From Takakia lepidozioides (lineage: Eukaryota > Streptophyta > Takakiopsida > Takakiales > Takakiaceae), in NCBI GenBank assembly GCA_030704615.1, contig CM060734.1, forward strand, positions 8,864,001 to 8,928,000: 64,000 nucleotides of DNA, written 5' to 3'. This document shows, piece by piece, positions 20,909 through 30,651 of the stretch (positions are counted from its first letter, which is position 1; every line of letters starts with the position of its first letter). The notes under the pieces were generated by a model. The model saw only the letters and a program-made list of their open reading frames with translations, was not told the origin of the DNA and did no database searches. A program made the position numbers and the translations under genes.

Positions 20909-21614
20909 GGAGTGGAGTTACCCAACCTGGTAAACGGTGTCCGATGCAAGCACTACTACATGTGAGTTTTCCTTAACCAATGAAACCCCCCCGTCTTAAG
21001 GGAGAAATCTTTAGGATTTCGTCCTGGTTTTTTCGGAAGGAAATGTTGGTATTTCCTATCCATTGACTCATTGGTTATTGGAGTTCATAACGAGCTGGAG
21101 TGCGGGGAATTTAAATTGCAATAATCCAATGAAACTTCTCCACTGGGAAGCAGTCAGTAGGGCTCTTACCCAGGTAGGTTATTGAACACCCTTTCTTGGA
21201 GTTTCAAGAGTAGATCTTGGGATGCGTGGCAACGCAGTTGCATTAAAGAGGTGATTTGTTCCCCAGTGTGATTTTTGGGTAGTTATTAGAATCCACAATG
21301 ACATACCTTGGGATGCGGGGCACATAGAGTGCAGTAATCTAACCCACGTCGTAGAATAAAAACTTGTTTGATATGACATAAGCTATGAAAGCTATGACCA
21401 TCCAATTGCCAAGTAGAAGACTTCATACATCTTTGTCGTGCGCATACATATCGCTACACAACTACATCGCTGTCCAAAACCACACAACACATGTGCACGC
21501 CACACACTAGTATACCACTAGTCCACCACTAGTCCAGCCACTAGTCCAACCACTAGGCTACAACTAGTCAGTCACTAGGCTGCCACTATGCTGCCCACTA
21601 TGGTAGTCACTAGT
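20909..21614. repeat. Two abutting retroelement ends, probable LTR DNA
   Basis: After remnant E a purine run GGAAGGAAA precedes TGTTGGTATTTCC at about 21044, a plausible polypurine tract and LTR start for E. From the right side the minus strand begins TGTGTGGACTAGTG at 21621, the likely 3' LTR of the methyltransferase element. That part (21480-21620) is a run of ACTAGTGG-like words about 10-11 bp apart. The boundary between the two ends cannot be placed. Confidence 0.4.
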
Positions 21615-21880
21615 CCACACAATCGCCCCCCTAGCTGGTGCTTAGGTCCCTCTAAGTCCAGGTAGCCACAAGATGTGATAGTGACCATAGCCTCACTAAG
21701 TCCTCCACCACTGTCCCTACTACACTCAAACTCGATAGATCAAGAGGCCGGGTGCAAGAGTTGCCCCATCGTTAGTCGCCGTCTTGCAACCTATGAATTT
21801 GAGCCTGGGATTTCGTATTGATGACTATAGAGCTTGGCCTCCCATGTCTTGTTAGCTGCCTCTAGTCATGTCCACTGCCA

Positions 21881-22030
21881 CTATCCCAAGTAGTGTGGAC
21901 ATAACCAATCTCCATCAGGAACCCTCTCAAAGGTGGTGTCAAGCATCCCATATGCCAACCCTCTTGAGCATCGATCACACACCAGCATGGTGGCTGCCCC
22001 TTTGGCAGACCCACAGAGCATGCACCTCAA
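21881..22030 (-). pseudogene. PHD-type zinc finger at the pol C-terminus
   Basis: The frame reads RCMLCGSAKG, then LVCDRCSRG and, at the end, VPDGDWLCPHY. This is the Cys4-His-Cys3 layout of a PHD finger: CxxC, CxxC, then WLCP. The His-x2-Cys pair is missing in this frame but is encoded one base out of frame around 21945-21960, so a nearby pair of indels has hidden it. The last Cys is Tyr here. PHD fingers usually read histone H3 tails, which would suit target-site choice in place of a chromodomain. Confidence 0.72.
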
Positions 22031-22535
22031 ACCTGCAGGTACCACTGCCAAGTTTGGGTCAACTTTGCCATCGACATTGGGAAGGCGACATGGCGCACAA
22101 TTACGCATATGTTCTTTCCAAGTCATGCCATCCCGACCCTCCAAGATCAGGACTCCTGATGGCAACACCTCTCGAACACTCAGAATAACACGCCCTGTAG
22201 TGACATCCAGGGTCGTAGGAGCAGTCTGCTGCAAATAAACATAGTCACCAGGGCTAGACCTCCAAACCAGGACGATATCCTCCACCACGTATAGTGGCAT
22301 ACCTCAACGTATCACGGTGTTGTGCAATGGCAAGGTTCTCAAAAGCCATGGGCATGACTTTCTTGAACAACTCTGCACGCTGATCACATGCACGTACCCA
22401 CACGTCCGGATTGTCAAGGTTAAGGATTTGAGCATTGTCCCTACGAATGGCTGCAGGCAAATCCGGCTCTCGGCCAAAGAGAAGGAAATATGGTGAGAAA
22501 GAGGCAAGTGATGCTTGTTTGCTGAACCTGTAGTC
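22031..22535 (-). pseudogene. Integrase C-terminal region, copy 1
   Basis: KQASLASFSPYFLLFGREPDLP is the end of a Ty3 integrase core. It is followed by a long helical stretch (AFENLAIAQHRDTLRYA) and a barrel-like module (VYLQQTAPTTLDVTTGRVIL) just before the PHD finger. The zinc region and catalytic core are absent: DNA at about 22537 jumps from RNase H to this segment. Confidence 0.75.
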
Positions 22536-22537
22536 CA

Positions 22538-22655
22538 TGCTCCAATCCGTATGTAGCTGAAAGGGACGCCCCCTGATAGGTCGTCTCAGGATAGGCGCCG
22601 AGGTCAACCTCGCCTTGAGCTCTTGAAAAGCTCGTTCCTGATCTTCCCACTGCAC
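22538..22655 (-). pseudogene. RNase H start, copy 1
   Basis: WEDQERAFQELKARLTSAPIL and RPFQLHTDWS are the tether and first RNase H strand with its catalytic Asp. The domain is cut off right after this residue by the internal deletion. Confidence 0.8.
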
Positions 22656-22869
22656 TCCTGGTCCACCTTGGTCAGCTTGGTTAGAGCCTTTGCAATGGCA
22701 CTAAATCCCTTGACAAACCGTCTATAATAGTTTGTCAACCCCATGAAAGCTCGAACTCAACTCACATCCGTAGGGCGTGGAATTTGTGCAATGGCCTCTA
22801 TCTTTGTCTGCTGTACCCCCAATCCTCGAGGATATATCATGTGACCCAGATACTCAATCTGGTTGTGGA

Positions 22870-23680
22870 AAAACTTGCACTTCCCCGGATGCAACTTCAA
22901 TCCGGCGCTCTCAAGCGCTCCAATACCACCTGAAGGTGTCTCTCATGCTCCTTCACCGTAGCACTAAAGATGATGATGTCATCTATGTAGCACCGAGCAA
23001 AGTCTACCCCTGCTAGAATCTTATCCATGACTCTCTGAAATTCTGTAGGAGCATTCTTAAGCCCAAATGGTAAGAACCGCCACTGATATAGGCAATCTTT
23101 GCCGTGCTCATTGATCCCCCATAATGTCATCTTCTGCTTGTCCGCCTCCTTGATTGGCAACTGGTGATATCCGGATCGTAAATCTAAAGTGCTAAAGACC
23201 TTAGCATGCCCGATGGCATCAAAGATCTCCTCTGGTGTTGGCATGGCATACTTATTGGACTTGGTCTGACGATTTACAGGCCGGTAATCACCGCACATAC
23301 GTCTCTCCGTCCAATTGCCATAGACATCCTTCTTGGCTGGCATCACTGTGGCTGAAGCATACTCTCCACCAGAGAGCTCCACCAAACCTGCCTCCCAGAG
23401 ATCTTGAGTCCTCATCTAAATCAAAGACCTCTCCATGTCACTGTATCTATAGGATCTCCGAAAGATTGGCGTGTCAGTGGCCAACTCTTTATATCTCTTG
23501 ACCCTTCAGTGCTCCCAAGTCCTTCAAACTGAAGGCAAAGCAATTCCTGTAAGCCCTCAGGAACCGCCGTATACGTCGTCTCTCTCCTCCGGTGACAATG
23601 GGTCCAATGTCAGGCTCCCAATTGTCCTCCGTAACTGCAACCTTAAGTCCAGTGGGCTTAGAGGTAGAGGACGCGTCCAA
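22870..23680 (-). pseudogene. Reverse transcriptase, copy 1
   Basis: Motifs in order: [61 protein letters not shown] and CYIDDIIIFS. The catalytic YIDD is intact. The 23415-22897 stretch is one open frame. An in-frame stop near 23415 separates it from the upstream linker (NCFAFSLKDLGALKG). This RT belongs to a different Ty3 lineage from the chromoviruses here, whose palm reads YIDDILVYS. Confidence 0.9.
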
Positions 23681-23949
23681 TGGTTGCTATGTTGCAACCT
23701 CTTGAGCAGTACTCCCTACCTGCTCAGTCAATGACAAGGCCTCATCCTGCCCCATCATCTCATCCTCGAGGACTTCCTCAACCGAGAAAAATCCCCAACC
23801 TCATCCATCACGCCACCTTGGCTGCCAACTCCCTCTGAACCTCGAGCACCTCCCACGTGTGCCATGGATGCCTACACCCCGTGGTCCTCTCATGCTCGCC
23901 CCCACTCACTGCCTGTACCGTCTCGGTAGGCAGAGAGACCATCGAGGGA

Positions 23950-25010
23950 AGTGTACTTTGCACTCTGCGTTGCTCAGCCATAGCCAAGCTGATAATCCAG
24001 GTCAAGCAATTGAGATCCATTGCTTGCCCCAACACCTGACGACGTGATGCCTCAGAAAGAGACGCACCGCGTGGTACCAGTGGTAAAACCCATTGCCCGC
24101 TCACGCTCGTCAGCATTAGGCTCCACTAACTGCTGCAACTGAGCATCCCACAGGAGGCCAGGTCCACTATCCCGGAAAACATGCGATCCTGGGAAGCTGA
24201 GCAGTGTAGGTAATGCTGCTCGTGGTTGACCCACCTTGTTGACCACTGCCAAAGGCGAACGGTCATCGTGTCTCACACGCTGAGACTGCCTCCCTGTGTC
24301 CAAAATGCTATCCACTGTGAGGTGTGCTGGCCGCTGCACCCCATCAAATGCACGCTTGAGCAGTGCGGGTGGCATCAAGTTAGTCCACCATAGCCGTGGA
24401 CGATGAGCCCGTGACCCCACTGTAGCTGCATCTAGCAACACTGCTGACCCAAGCCACGACCGGACTTGATGCACACTGGCCATCACCCTGGCCCGAGAAT
24501 CGCCCATCAGTGGCACATTCTCCAAGATGTATGCTGGAGATACAGCTTGATGAAGCTGCAAGTGGCGCAAAACCCGCACCATCTCCCAAAACAGACCCGA
24601 CCTCGAGTCTCGCAATCCATTGCCATGCCCGGCTGATGAATGCCCTTGGCAGGGCCAACCTGCCACTACCAGATCAATGGAGCCAACCCGCTCCAAATCC
24701 TGCGCCCCCAGCAACGAAATGTCTGCTGGCAAGGCCTGCTGATATCCACGAACTGCAGACACCGGCAACAACTCAGGGTACTGCTGCACCAACTGAGCAA
24801 CATGGAAAGTGAAACGCGTCGTGCAGTCGTCCCTCTCCACATACAGGTAACGCCGAACTCGTACACCTGCTGTAACACAACAGCCAATCCGGTGCTGATC
24901 CCGCCAAACAAGTCCAGAAGACAAATGCCTTCATCCGGATACTGCCACACAATAGGTGTGGTGTCCAATGGAGACAACTGAGGTGGTCCTGGTGCAATCC
25001 CCGCACTCTC
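23950..25010 (-). pseudogene. C5-cytosine DNA methyltransferase, copy 1
   Basis: The domain would transfer a methyl group from AdoMet to C5 of cytosine in DNA. Motif I (CLLDLFGGISTGLA) lies in one frame at about 24910. After a frameshift near 24880 the rest is open: VERD (motif II), VAGWPCQGHSSAGH with the catalytic Cys of PCQ (motif IV), YILENVPL (motif VI), RPRLWW (motif VIII) and ERERAMGF (motif IX). Motif X-like RRQVLGQAMDLN follows in a further frame near 24020. All motifs are in canonical order, so a complete domain once existed. It sits between protease and RT. Confidence 0.9.
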
Positions 25011-25099
25011 CTCCTCTCCTGATGGTACAAAAGCCTCCACCCAGGCTTGTTGCACCCGTCGATCAGCAACCCGCTGCAAATCCTTGCTCGTGCCCCAAT

Positions 25100-25450
25100 G
25101 GAGTCTGAGCAACCATGGCAGGCAACTCCGCCATACCATACATGTCATCCTGCTCTCCTGGAGGTGGTCATCCTCTGAATGAGCGTTGCCCTCAAGCAAC
25201 TCTCTAGGCCAACTCACTGCAGCTGTGAATGCTGCTAGTGTCGGCATCTTTTCGCTGGGCAACCGCAACTCCTCCTATGAACGTCACAGGAGCTGCACAC
25301 GCCGCCCTCCCCTGACTGCCATCCAGGCCTATAGGAAGCTGACTCCTCCCAAAAATCCAGGGTGAAGCCCATGGGGTACAACACTGCCCCACCAACCAGG
25401 ACATCGTATGAGACCGCGTCTGTCACAATGGCCTTGGCTCGCATCACTGA
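25100..25450 (-). pseudogene. Conserved protease-to-methyltransferase extension, copy 1
   Basis: Residues include YDVLVGGAVLYPMGFTLDFW and ASYRPGWQSGEG. The same block, better preserved, is in copy 2 at 37795-38204. Conservation between copies suggests a folded extension of the protease or a spacer with its own role. I do not recognise it as a named domain. Confidence 0.6.
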
Positions 25451-25681
25451 GCCATCTGTAGGGTGATCCGGCCGTAGTCTAGCCATGTCATGCCCCGAGC
25501 CTGCTCCGATCCTCCCAGAGACGTCTGTATCTGGAAAGGACAAGGCTCCATATCCGCCTCCGTGAGGCCCAAGCCTGCAATAGCAGCTCTGCCCAGCATC
25601 AATGGCTGAGCTCCCGAGTCCAACAAGACCCGCAGTGGCCGGTACCTCTTGCCTGCCGGTCCACTCAAACAGAAAATGCAT
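25444..25681 (-). pseudogene. Retropepsin-like protease, copy 1
   Basis: RVLLDSGAQPLMLGRAAIAGL holds the catalytic Asp in a DSG triad, a common variant of DTG, followed by an FQIQTSLGG strand. Expected to cleave the Gag-Pol polyprotein. The short frame from 25668 is intact in copy 1. Confidence 0.8.
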
Positions 25682-25686
25682 CCTGG

Positions 25687-26332
25687 TTGTCTAACATGAC
25701 AACTCCAGGTGTCACCATGGCGCGCTCAATGGCTGGCCTAGCTGGCAGCTCCATCAACCTGGCAGCTGCAGCTTGCCATGGGCGCCGCCGTGGCAGTCTT
25801 GACCCTCAAATCCGAGGATCCTCCGGCACTACACCTCCCACTATCTCCGCAGAAGATGAAGTAACCTCCCCACTCTCACAGAGTGTAGCTGCCAGCCTGA
25901 ACACCTCAGCTGGTCTTACCCCCGGCGTCGCAATCATGGTAGCCGAGAACAATGGAGCCTGGCACACAGATGTGGCCGCTCCTAGCAGCACACTAGCTGC
26001 CGTAGCCTTGGCAACACTAGGTAGTGGTGCTGCCCGTGTAGCTCTCCCCAATGGCATAGTAACCTCCGCCTCGGTAACAGTCGGGCGAGAACTAGGTGCC
26101 ATGGATGGCGTCGACACTGTCTCCGCCAATGTGAATGACTGAGGAAGCCTAGCCTGACGGCTTGCCTCCCACGCTGTGGATCCAACTCCACCTCTGCACC
26201 TCGTGGCTCAGGAACTCGTGCTGCTCCTCGAGTCACGCTGCAGCAGACTCCACCTGCACTAGTGGTAGTGCTGCTCCACACATGAATCCATGCCTCCCAT
26301 ATCTCCTCCCTCAGGAGCAGGAGGTGGACCAT
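25687..26332 (-). pseudogene. Alanine/threonine-rich linker between Gag and protease, copy 1
   Basis: A low-complexity stretch (for example ATRAAPLPSVAKATAASVLL) is open for 107 codons at 25806-26129 on the minus strand and is matched by copy 2 at 37107-37502. Composition suggests a disordered linker. No domain is recognised. Confidence 0.45.
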
Positions 26333-26386
26333 CCGGCCTTGGAGCCGGTACCACCCGAGCTGTAGCCATGGCAGCGAGCCTCTGCT

Positions 26387-26866
26387 CTAGCTGCTGAAGC
26401 CGGTTGGCCATGCCTTGGTCAACACCCTGACCTCCGCGTCCTTGGCCATGTTGAGCTTGCCCTTGGCCTGCACCTCGTGCCTGGCCCCTCGTCCTCTCTG
26501 GGCTGCTCCACCTCGCCCCCGGCCACCATTGTTCCCTTGGAACTGGCCTGGGCGCAACTCAGGATGCAAACCATAACACTGGGCCTCTCCATGCCCGTGC
26601 TTGCCACAATGCCCACACTGCAACTGTGCAGGCTGTGCATGTGCCGGCCCTTTGCCTCCCTCTGGGCAATCCTTCTTGACATGGGGTCCTCCACATGTCC
26701 AACACACCACCTCCGCCCGTTGTTGGCCTGCAAATGAAGGAGAGACCCCTGCATCTGAGGTCCTCTCTGCCCTTCCCTGAGCTTCACCTGGCCCCCTTGT
26801 TGCCTTGAGCACGTTGAGGTAGTGGTTGGCTAGGAGCACCACTACCCCGTGGTGTCTCCTTAGCAA
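26387..26866 (-). pseudogene. Gag nucleocapsid with two zinc knuckles, copy 1
   Basis: Two knuckles are visible: CWTCGGPHVKKDC (CX2CX3HX4C) and CGHCGKHGHGEAQC (CX2CX4HX4C), followed by a Gly/Arg-rich RNA-binding tail (NNGGRGRGGAAQRGRG). These package genomic RNA. The frame is open for 159 codons. Confidence 0.85.
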
Positions 26867-27814
26867 ATCCCACCATGACCACTCGTTCCTCCACCATTGA
26901 GCTCTATCCGCTCTGCCAGCAAAAACACATTTGCGGGTTGGGCCGCTTGTAGGAGAGTTGCATCCCGCACCCTTCTCCTCAGCTCCTTGTCCAATATCCC
27001 ATACCAGAATTGGACTGCCTGAGCTTCCGTAACCCCTTGGGTTACATTTATCAAGCGCCTCATGCGAGTGAAAGCCTCCCTCAAGCTCTCAGTAGGCTTC
27101 CGTTGGAACTCTTGCAAGCTCCGCAACTTCTCTGTCCTCACCCCTTGGTAGTTCCCTCTCAACTCTTCGAAGAACTCCACAACAGGGTTGAAGGCAGGCA
27201 CGGGTACTAGTGCTGGTGCGGTAGTGGCTTGGGTGGACGTCGTAGCTACTGTACCACCAGTCCCACTGCTGCTTGCTGAAGCTGTGCAGCGGCAGGTGTA
27301 GCCACTGCCCTCGTGGCTCTAGTGCCCCTAGTGATGGAGACATAGTCGGGTGACCAGTACATCCTCCACTCCTCGATCTCAACCTCATGCCCCCGCCTGA
27401 ACTCATGGTAATCATCCATAGGCGGCCCCTCAAGGTGCTGAAACAGCCCTTCCATGCCATGAAAGGCGTAAATAGTTGTGGATTGCGCATTTGCTGCAAA
27501 TCACACCAACTATCAAACTCTTGGATAAAATCATCCAACTCGATGGTGCCCACCGCCCCAGAGTACCTTCGTGGCCCCTTGGTAGCTCCATACATCTCCT
27601 CCATTGTGTCCCACAACAATGGCAAGGAAACAACTTGCACCGCCGGTGTGAGTCCTCCTGATTCACAATCCGAATCAGAACCTTCCGTAGAAGACACAGG
27701 AGGTGAAGGTGGCCTAAACCGCACACCTCGTCTCGTGTACCCACTAGTATCGCTAGTGCTCGAACCGGCACTGTCCCAGCAACTAGTGGCACCTCCGTGT
27801 TGACAAACTGTCAC
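26860..27814 (-). pseudogene. Gag capsid region, copy 1
   Basis: From MTVCQHGG at 27814 the frame has a Ser/Thr-rich N-terminus, then LPLLWDTMEEMYGATKGP and ELDDFIQEFDSWCDLQQMR, and after frameshifts near 27440 and 27210, VEFFEELRGNYQGVRTEKL and ESLREAFTRMRRLINVTQG. The last block is the conserved helical end of a retrotransposon Gag. Copy 2 (35544-36173) shows the same order. Confidence 0.82.
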
Positions 27815-28440
27815 TCAACCGGTCATGAACATGTCCCTAACCCCCTCTCCACAAGGTAACCGGGTAGAGAACCTGTTGCGGCTTATGGTTTGGATACTAG
27901 GTTCCTAACATAGCCTACACCTGCACCTGCATCCACCGCAAGCACTCCTATGGTTGGCTGGTCATCACCTCCAACCTCACCACAGGAGAAACAATGATGG
28001 TCTGACTGGTCATCACCCCAGCCTCACCATCGACAGCATGCTCTAGGACTGGCCGGTGATCAAATCCGGACCAATCACCTATAAAAACAAGCGCCCACAC
28101 AAAACTAACATGGCGCACAGTCAAGCATGCAGGTATGGAGGGGATCCAAACACAAGAAATCAGAACGACAACTCCCCCACACCAAAAACAACTCCACGGT
28201 GTTGCTCCTGCAAGGACACCCCAGCCCAAACCCGGACTGACTCTTGCCTCCACCTACGGAAAGGTCTTGGCCTAATGAGAGGGTGGAAAACTACGAGGAA
28301 GAGAAGCTAAAGCAATGCCTAACCCCAGCATGCCCTCATCCCAACACTCTTCCTCTCCTCTCTTCCCTCACTTGCATGACCATGGGAATATCATGAAGAT
28401 ACTCCTCAAACCGCCCTCCACGAGCTTCAAAATTCGGCCT
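27815..28440 (-). other. Presumed 5' leader of the methyltransferase element
   Basis: No gene. GAACCTAGTATCC near 27895-27907 (minus) is only weakly like a tRNA-Met primer site, and I could not find an LTR here matching the one beginning at 21621. A CCTATAAAAAC word at 28078 on the plus strand is TATA-like. The element may have lost its 5' LTR. Confidence 0.3.
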
Positions 28441-28449
28441 TCAAGACCA

Positions 28450-28880
28450 CATGCCAGTCCTTAGGCAGTCCACCAGTGCCTCCACGAGTCAGCACAGGCC
28501 GCACAGGTCAACACGGGCACCACAGACCAGCACAGGCCCACACACACTGGTCACAGCCATTGGCCACAGCACAGGTTCACAGCCCCAAAGGGTCACAGTC
28601 ACAGCCTGTCACAGCCCTACACAGGTCACAGTCACATTCCACAGGAGGCCACCACAGCCTGTCACAGTCACACAACACACAGTCACATGTCACACACAGG
28701 GTTTCACAGCCCGTCACAGGGCACAGTCACAGGGTTCACACATCACAGCCCCAAAGGCCACCACAGCCTGTTCACACAGCCTGTCACAGCCCCTCACAGC
28801 ACAGCCCGTCACAGCCCCCCACAGGCACAGCCTGGTCACAGCACACACCACATGGTCACAGTTTCACAGCCCCATCCATG
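28450..28880. repeat. Degenerate CACAG/GTCACAGCC array
   Basis: Dozens of CACAG words, often as GTCACAGCC or GTCACAGTCACAG, spaced irregularly by 7-15 bp. Open frames of up to 168 codons across it, rich in His, Ser and Gln, result from the lack of stops in this composition. A smaller cluster of the same words is at 19020-19190. Confidence 0.8.
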
Positions 28881-29079
28881 GCCACTCATGGCAGTTTAGC
28901 CATTTCTCCAAGGGGTTTAGCCACGCCAAGCTAGGGTTTGTGTCTCTTGGACTCTAGGCTTCTTTGCACCGAGCTATGGCGGCTGTGAGAAATCAGCAAG
29001 GTATTCTTGCTCTTTGGCCCCCACACACCACCAATAGTAGCCTAATTCCAAAGGAAGATGTTTGCAACAAACTAAGTGC

Positions 29080-30240
29080 ACAAGCTTCTTTTAACTCCCA
29101 AACACGCCATTGCTATGGCGACTAACCAAACATGGCTGACTTCCAGCCCTTGTAGGCACTCATTCACTTGCCATAGCATGCCCTTCCTAATCCAGCCCCT
29201 GCACCTGCTGCTTCAAGAGTTGTGCTCCAGCTTGAAGTTGAAACCCCAACTCACATATGCCCTACAAGTGCTTTTATTTCACCCCAAGTGGAAACCAGCC
29301 CTAGCCCTTCCGTTCTAGCTCTCTAAAGCTTGAAAACAAGAGCCTCAATGGGCTGAAGGCATGCTCCACACATGCCCCACTCTCACCATAAGAGAATCAG
29401 CCTTTGCTTCATTTCTTGCACCCACAAACCTGAAAATACAAGCTTCAGCGGGCTGAAAGCATGCTCCACACATGCCTACAGGGAAACCAGCCCCTTCCTT
29501 TCTTTCTTGCACTCCCAAACCTGAAAGTACAAGCCTTCAACAGGCTGAAAGCATGCTCCACACATGCATTGCCCTCACATAAGGGAAGTCAGCCCTTCCT
29601 CTTCCTTGCTTGCCCTCCAAGCTTGAAGATGGAAGCTTCAATGAGCTGAATACATGCTCCACACATGCAACCTCTTCACACAAGAGTATCAGCCCCCTAT
29701 CTTGGCTCCTTGGCTCCTTGATGCTCTCTAAGACAAGACTAAGCACTCCACAGCCTTTGCCAAGCTCCTGAAACCCTAAGGCTTACATTTCCAGCCACAA
29801 GACACTCCTCTTGTGGTGCAAGAGCTCTTCTTCCAAGCTCTGAAACCCTAGGTGCACATTCCATGGCCTTGCCGCACCTCTTAGCTCCTGTTCCAGCCCT
29901 GCTCTTGCCATGACAAGAGCCCTCTCAATGCTGAAGCTCGAGATTGAAACCCAATCTCAACATACTCCACAAAGTGCACTGATTTGCCCCAAGCCAAATC
30001 AGCCCTTTCGCTTGGTCTTGCAATCCTTCACACAATGAAAGCTCGCATTCCCAAGTCCAGTTCTCAGCTTTGCCACCAAAGCCACTATAACCTGCTCTTG
30101 ACTGGTCCTCTTCCCAATCGTGCTTGCTCATGCATGTACACAATCTGAAACCATCAAGGTGCTCTGGAATTACCTGCAGCATGGTGCTTTCATCTCTGAA
30201 GCTGAAGATCGAATGCCAAGGTCTACCACCTCGTAACCCA
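29080..30240. repeat. Tandem array of about 100-bp units
   Basis: The core GGCTGAARGCATGCTCCACA recurs with ATGCTCC starting at 29361, 29461, 29553 and 29654 (spacing 100, 92, 101). More diverged units flank it (29220-29300 and 29925-30010), each with a GAAATCAGCCC-like end. The GCATG/CATGC arms could form a small hairpin. No gene is supported within 28.9-30.6 kb. Confidence 0.75.
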
Positions 30241-30621
30241 CATCGCCTCCGCTTCTAACAACAAGAGCTCCACGGTGCTCCTTGCATAACAACCTGGTTT
30301 CTCTCATTCTCAAGCAAAAACCACAAGTGCTACAACTAACTCGTATCTGGCACTCACAGATACGAGCTCATCTTTCTCGAGTGATAAAGAAGAAGAATAC
30401 AAGCACAAGCTCATGCGAACTCACAAAGCTGAAGCATAAACTCATGCATATATAAACTCATCACTCAAATACAAGTCAAGCCAAGTGCACCCCACGCCAT
30501 GGGGAATCCACACTACGGCGCCATAGCTAGGCGCGGTGAGGCTCAACTCGAGAAAGATGAGCCTCCTGCGCTTGCCGTGAAGATAACCACTCCAAGGCCT
30601 AAATCTGCCTTGACCCCTGGA

Positions 30622-30650
30622 TTGACACTTGGGCCAATCCCAAATGTCAA
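30622..30650. repeat. Short hairpin
   Basis: TTGACACTTGGG, five bases, then CCCAAATGTCAA: 11 of 12 positions pair. It lies just before the possible start of an LTR at 30652. It could be a termination hairpin of adjacent element DNA or chance. Confidence 0.4.
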
Positions 30651-30651
30651 T

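Larger units (their letters stand above)
21615..27814 (-). mobile_element. Methyltransferase-bearing Ty3 element, copy 1
   Basis: The order on the minus strand is gag with two zinc knuckles, protease (DSG), a conserved extension, C5-cytosine methyltransferase, RT, start of RNase H, end of integrase, PHD finger, polypurine tract (CTAGGGGGGCGA, 21623-21634), LTR start. The same gag-protease-methyltransferase-RT order is seen in copy 2 (35499-39102 plus 59753-60460), so this is an element architecture and not a chance junction. Copy 1 has lost the middle of pol, from RNase H to integrase core, and carries several frameshifts. Confidence 0.9.

Noticed and set aside
28451-28957. 168-aa His/Ser/Gln-rich frame
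   Set aside because: Translation of the CACAG repeat array; no start context, domain or codon signal.
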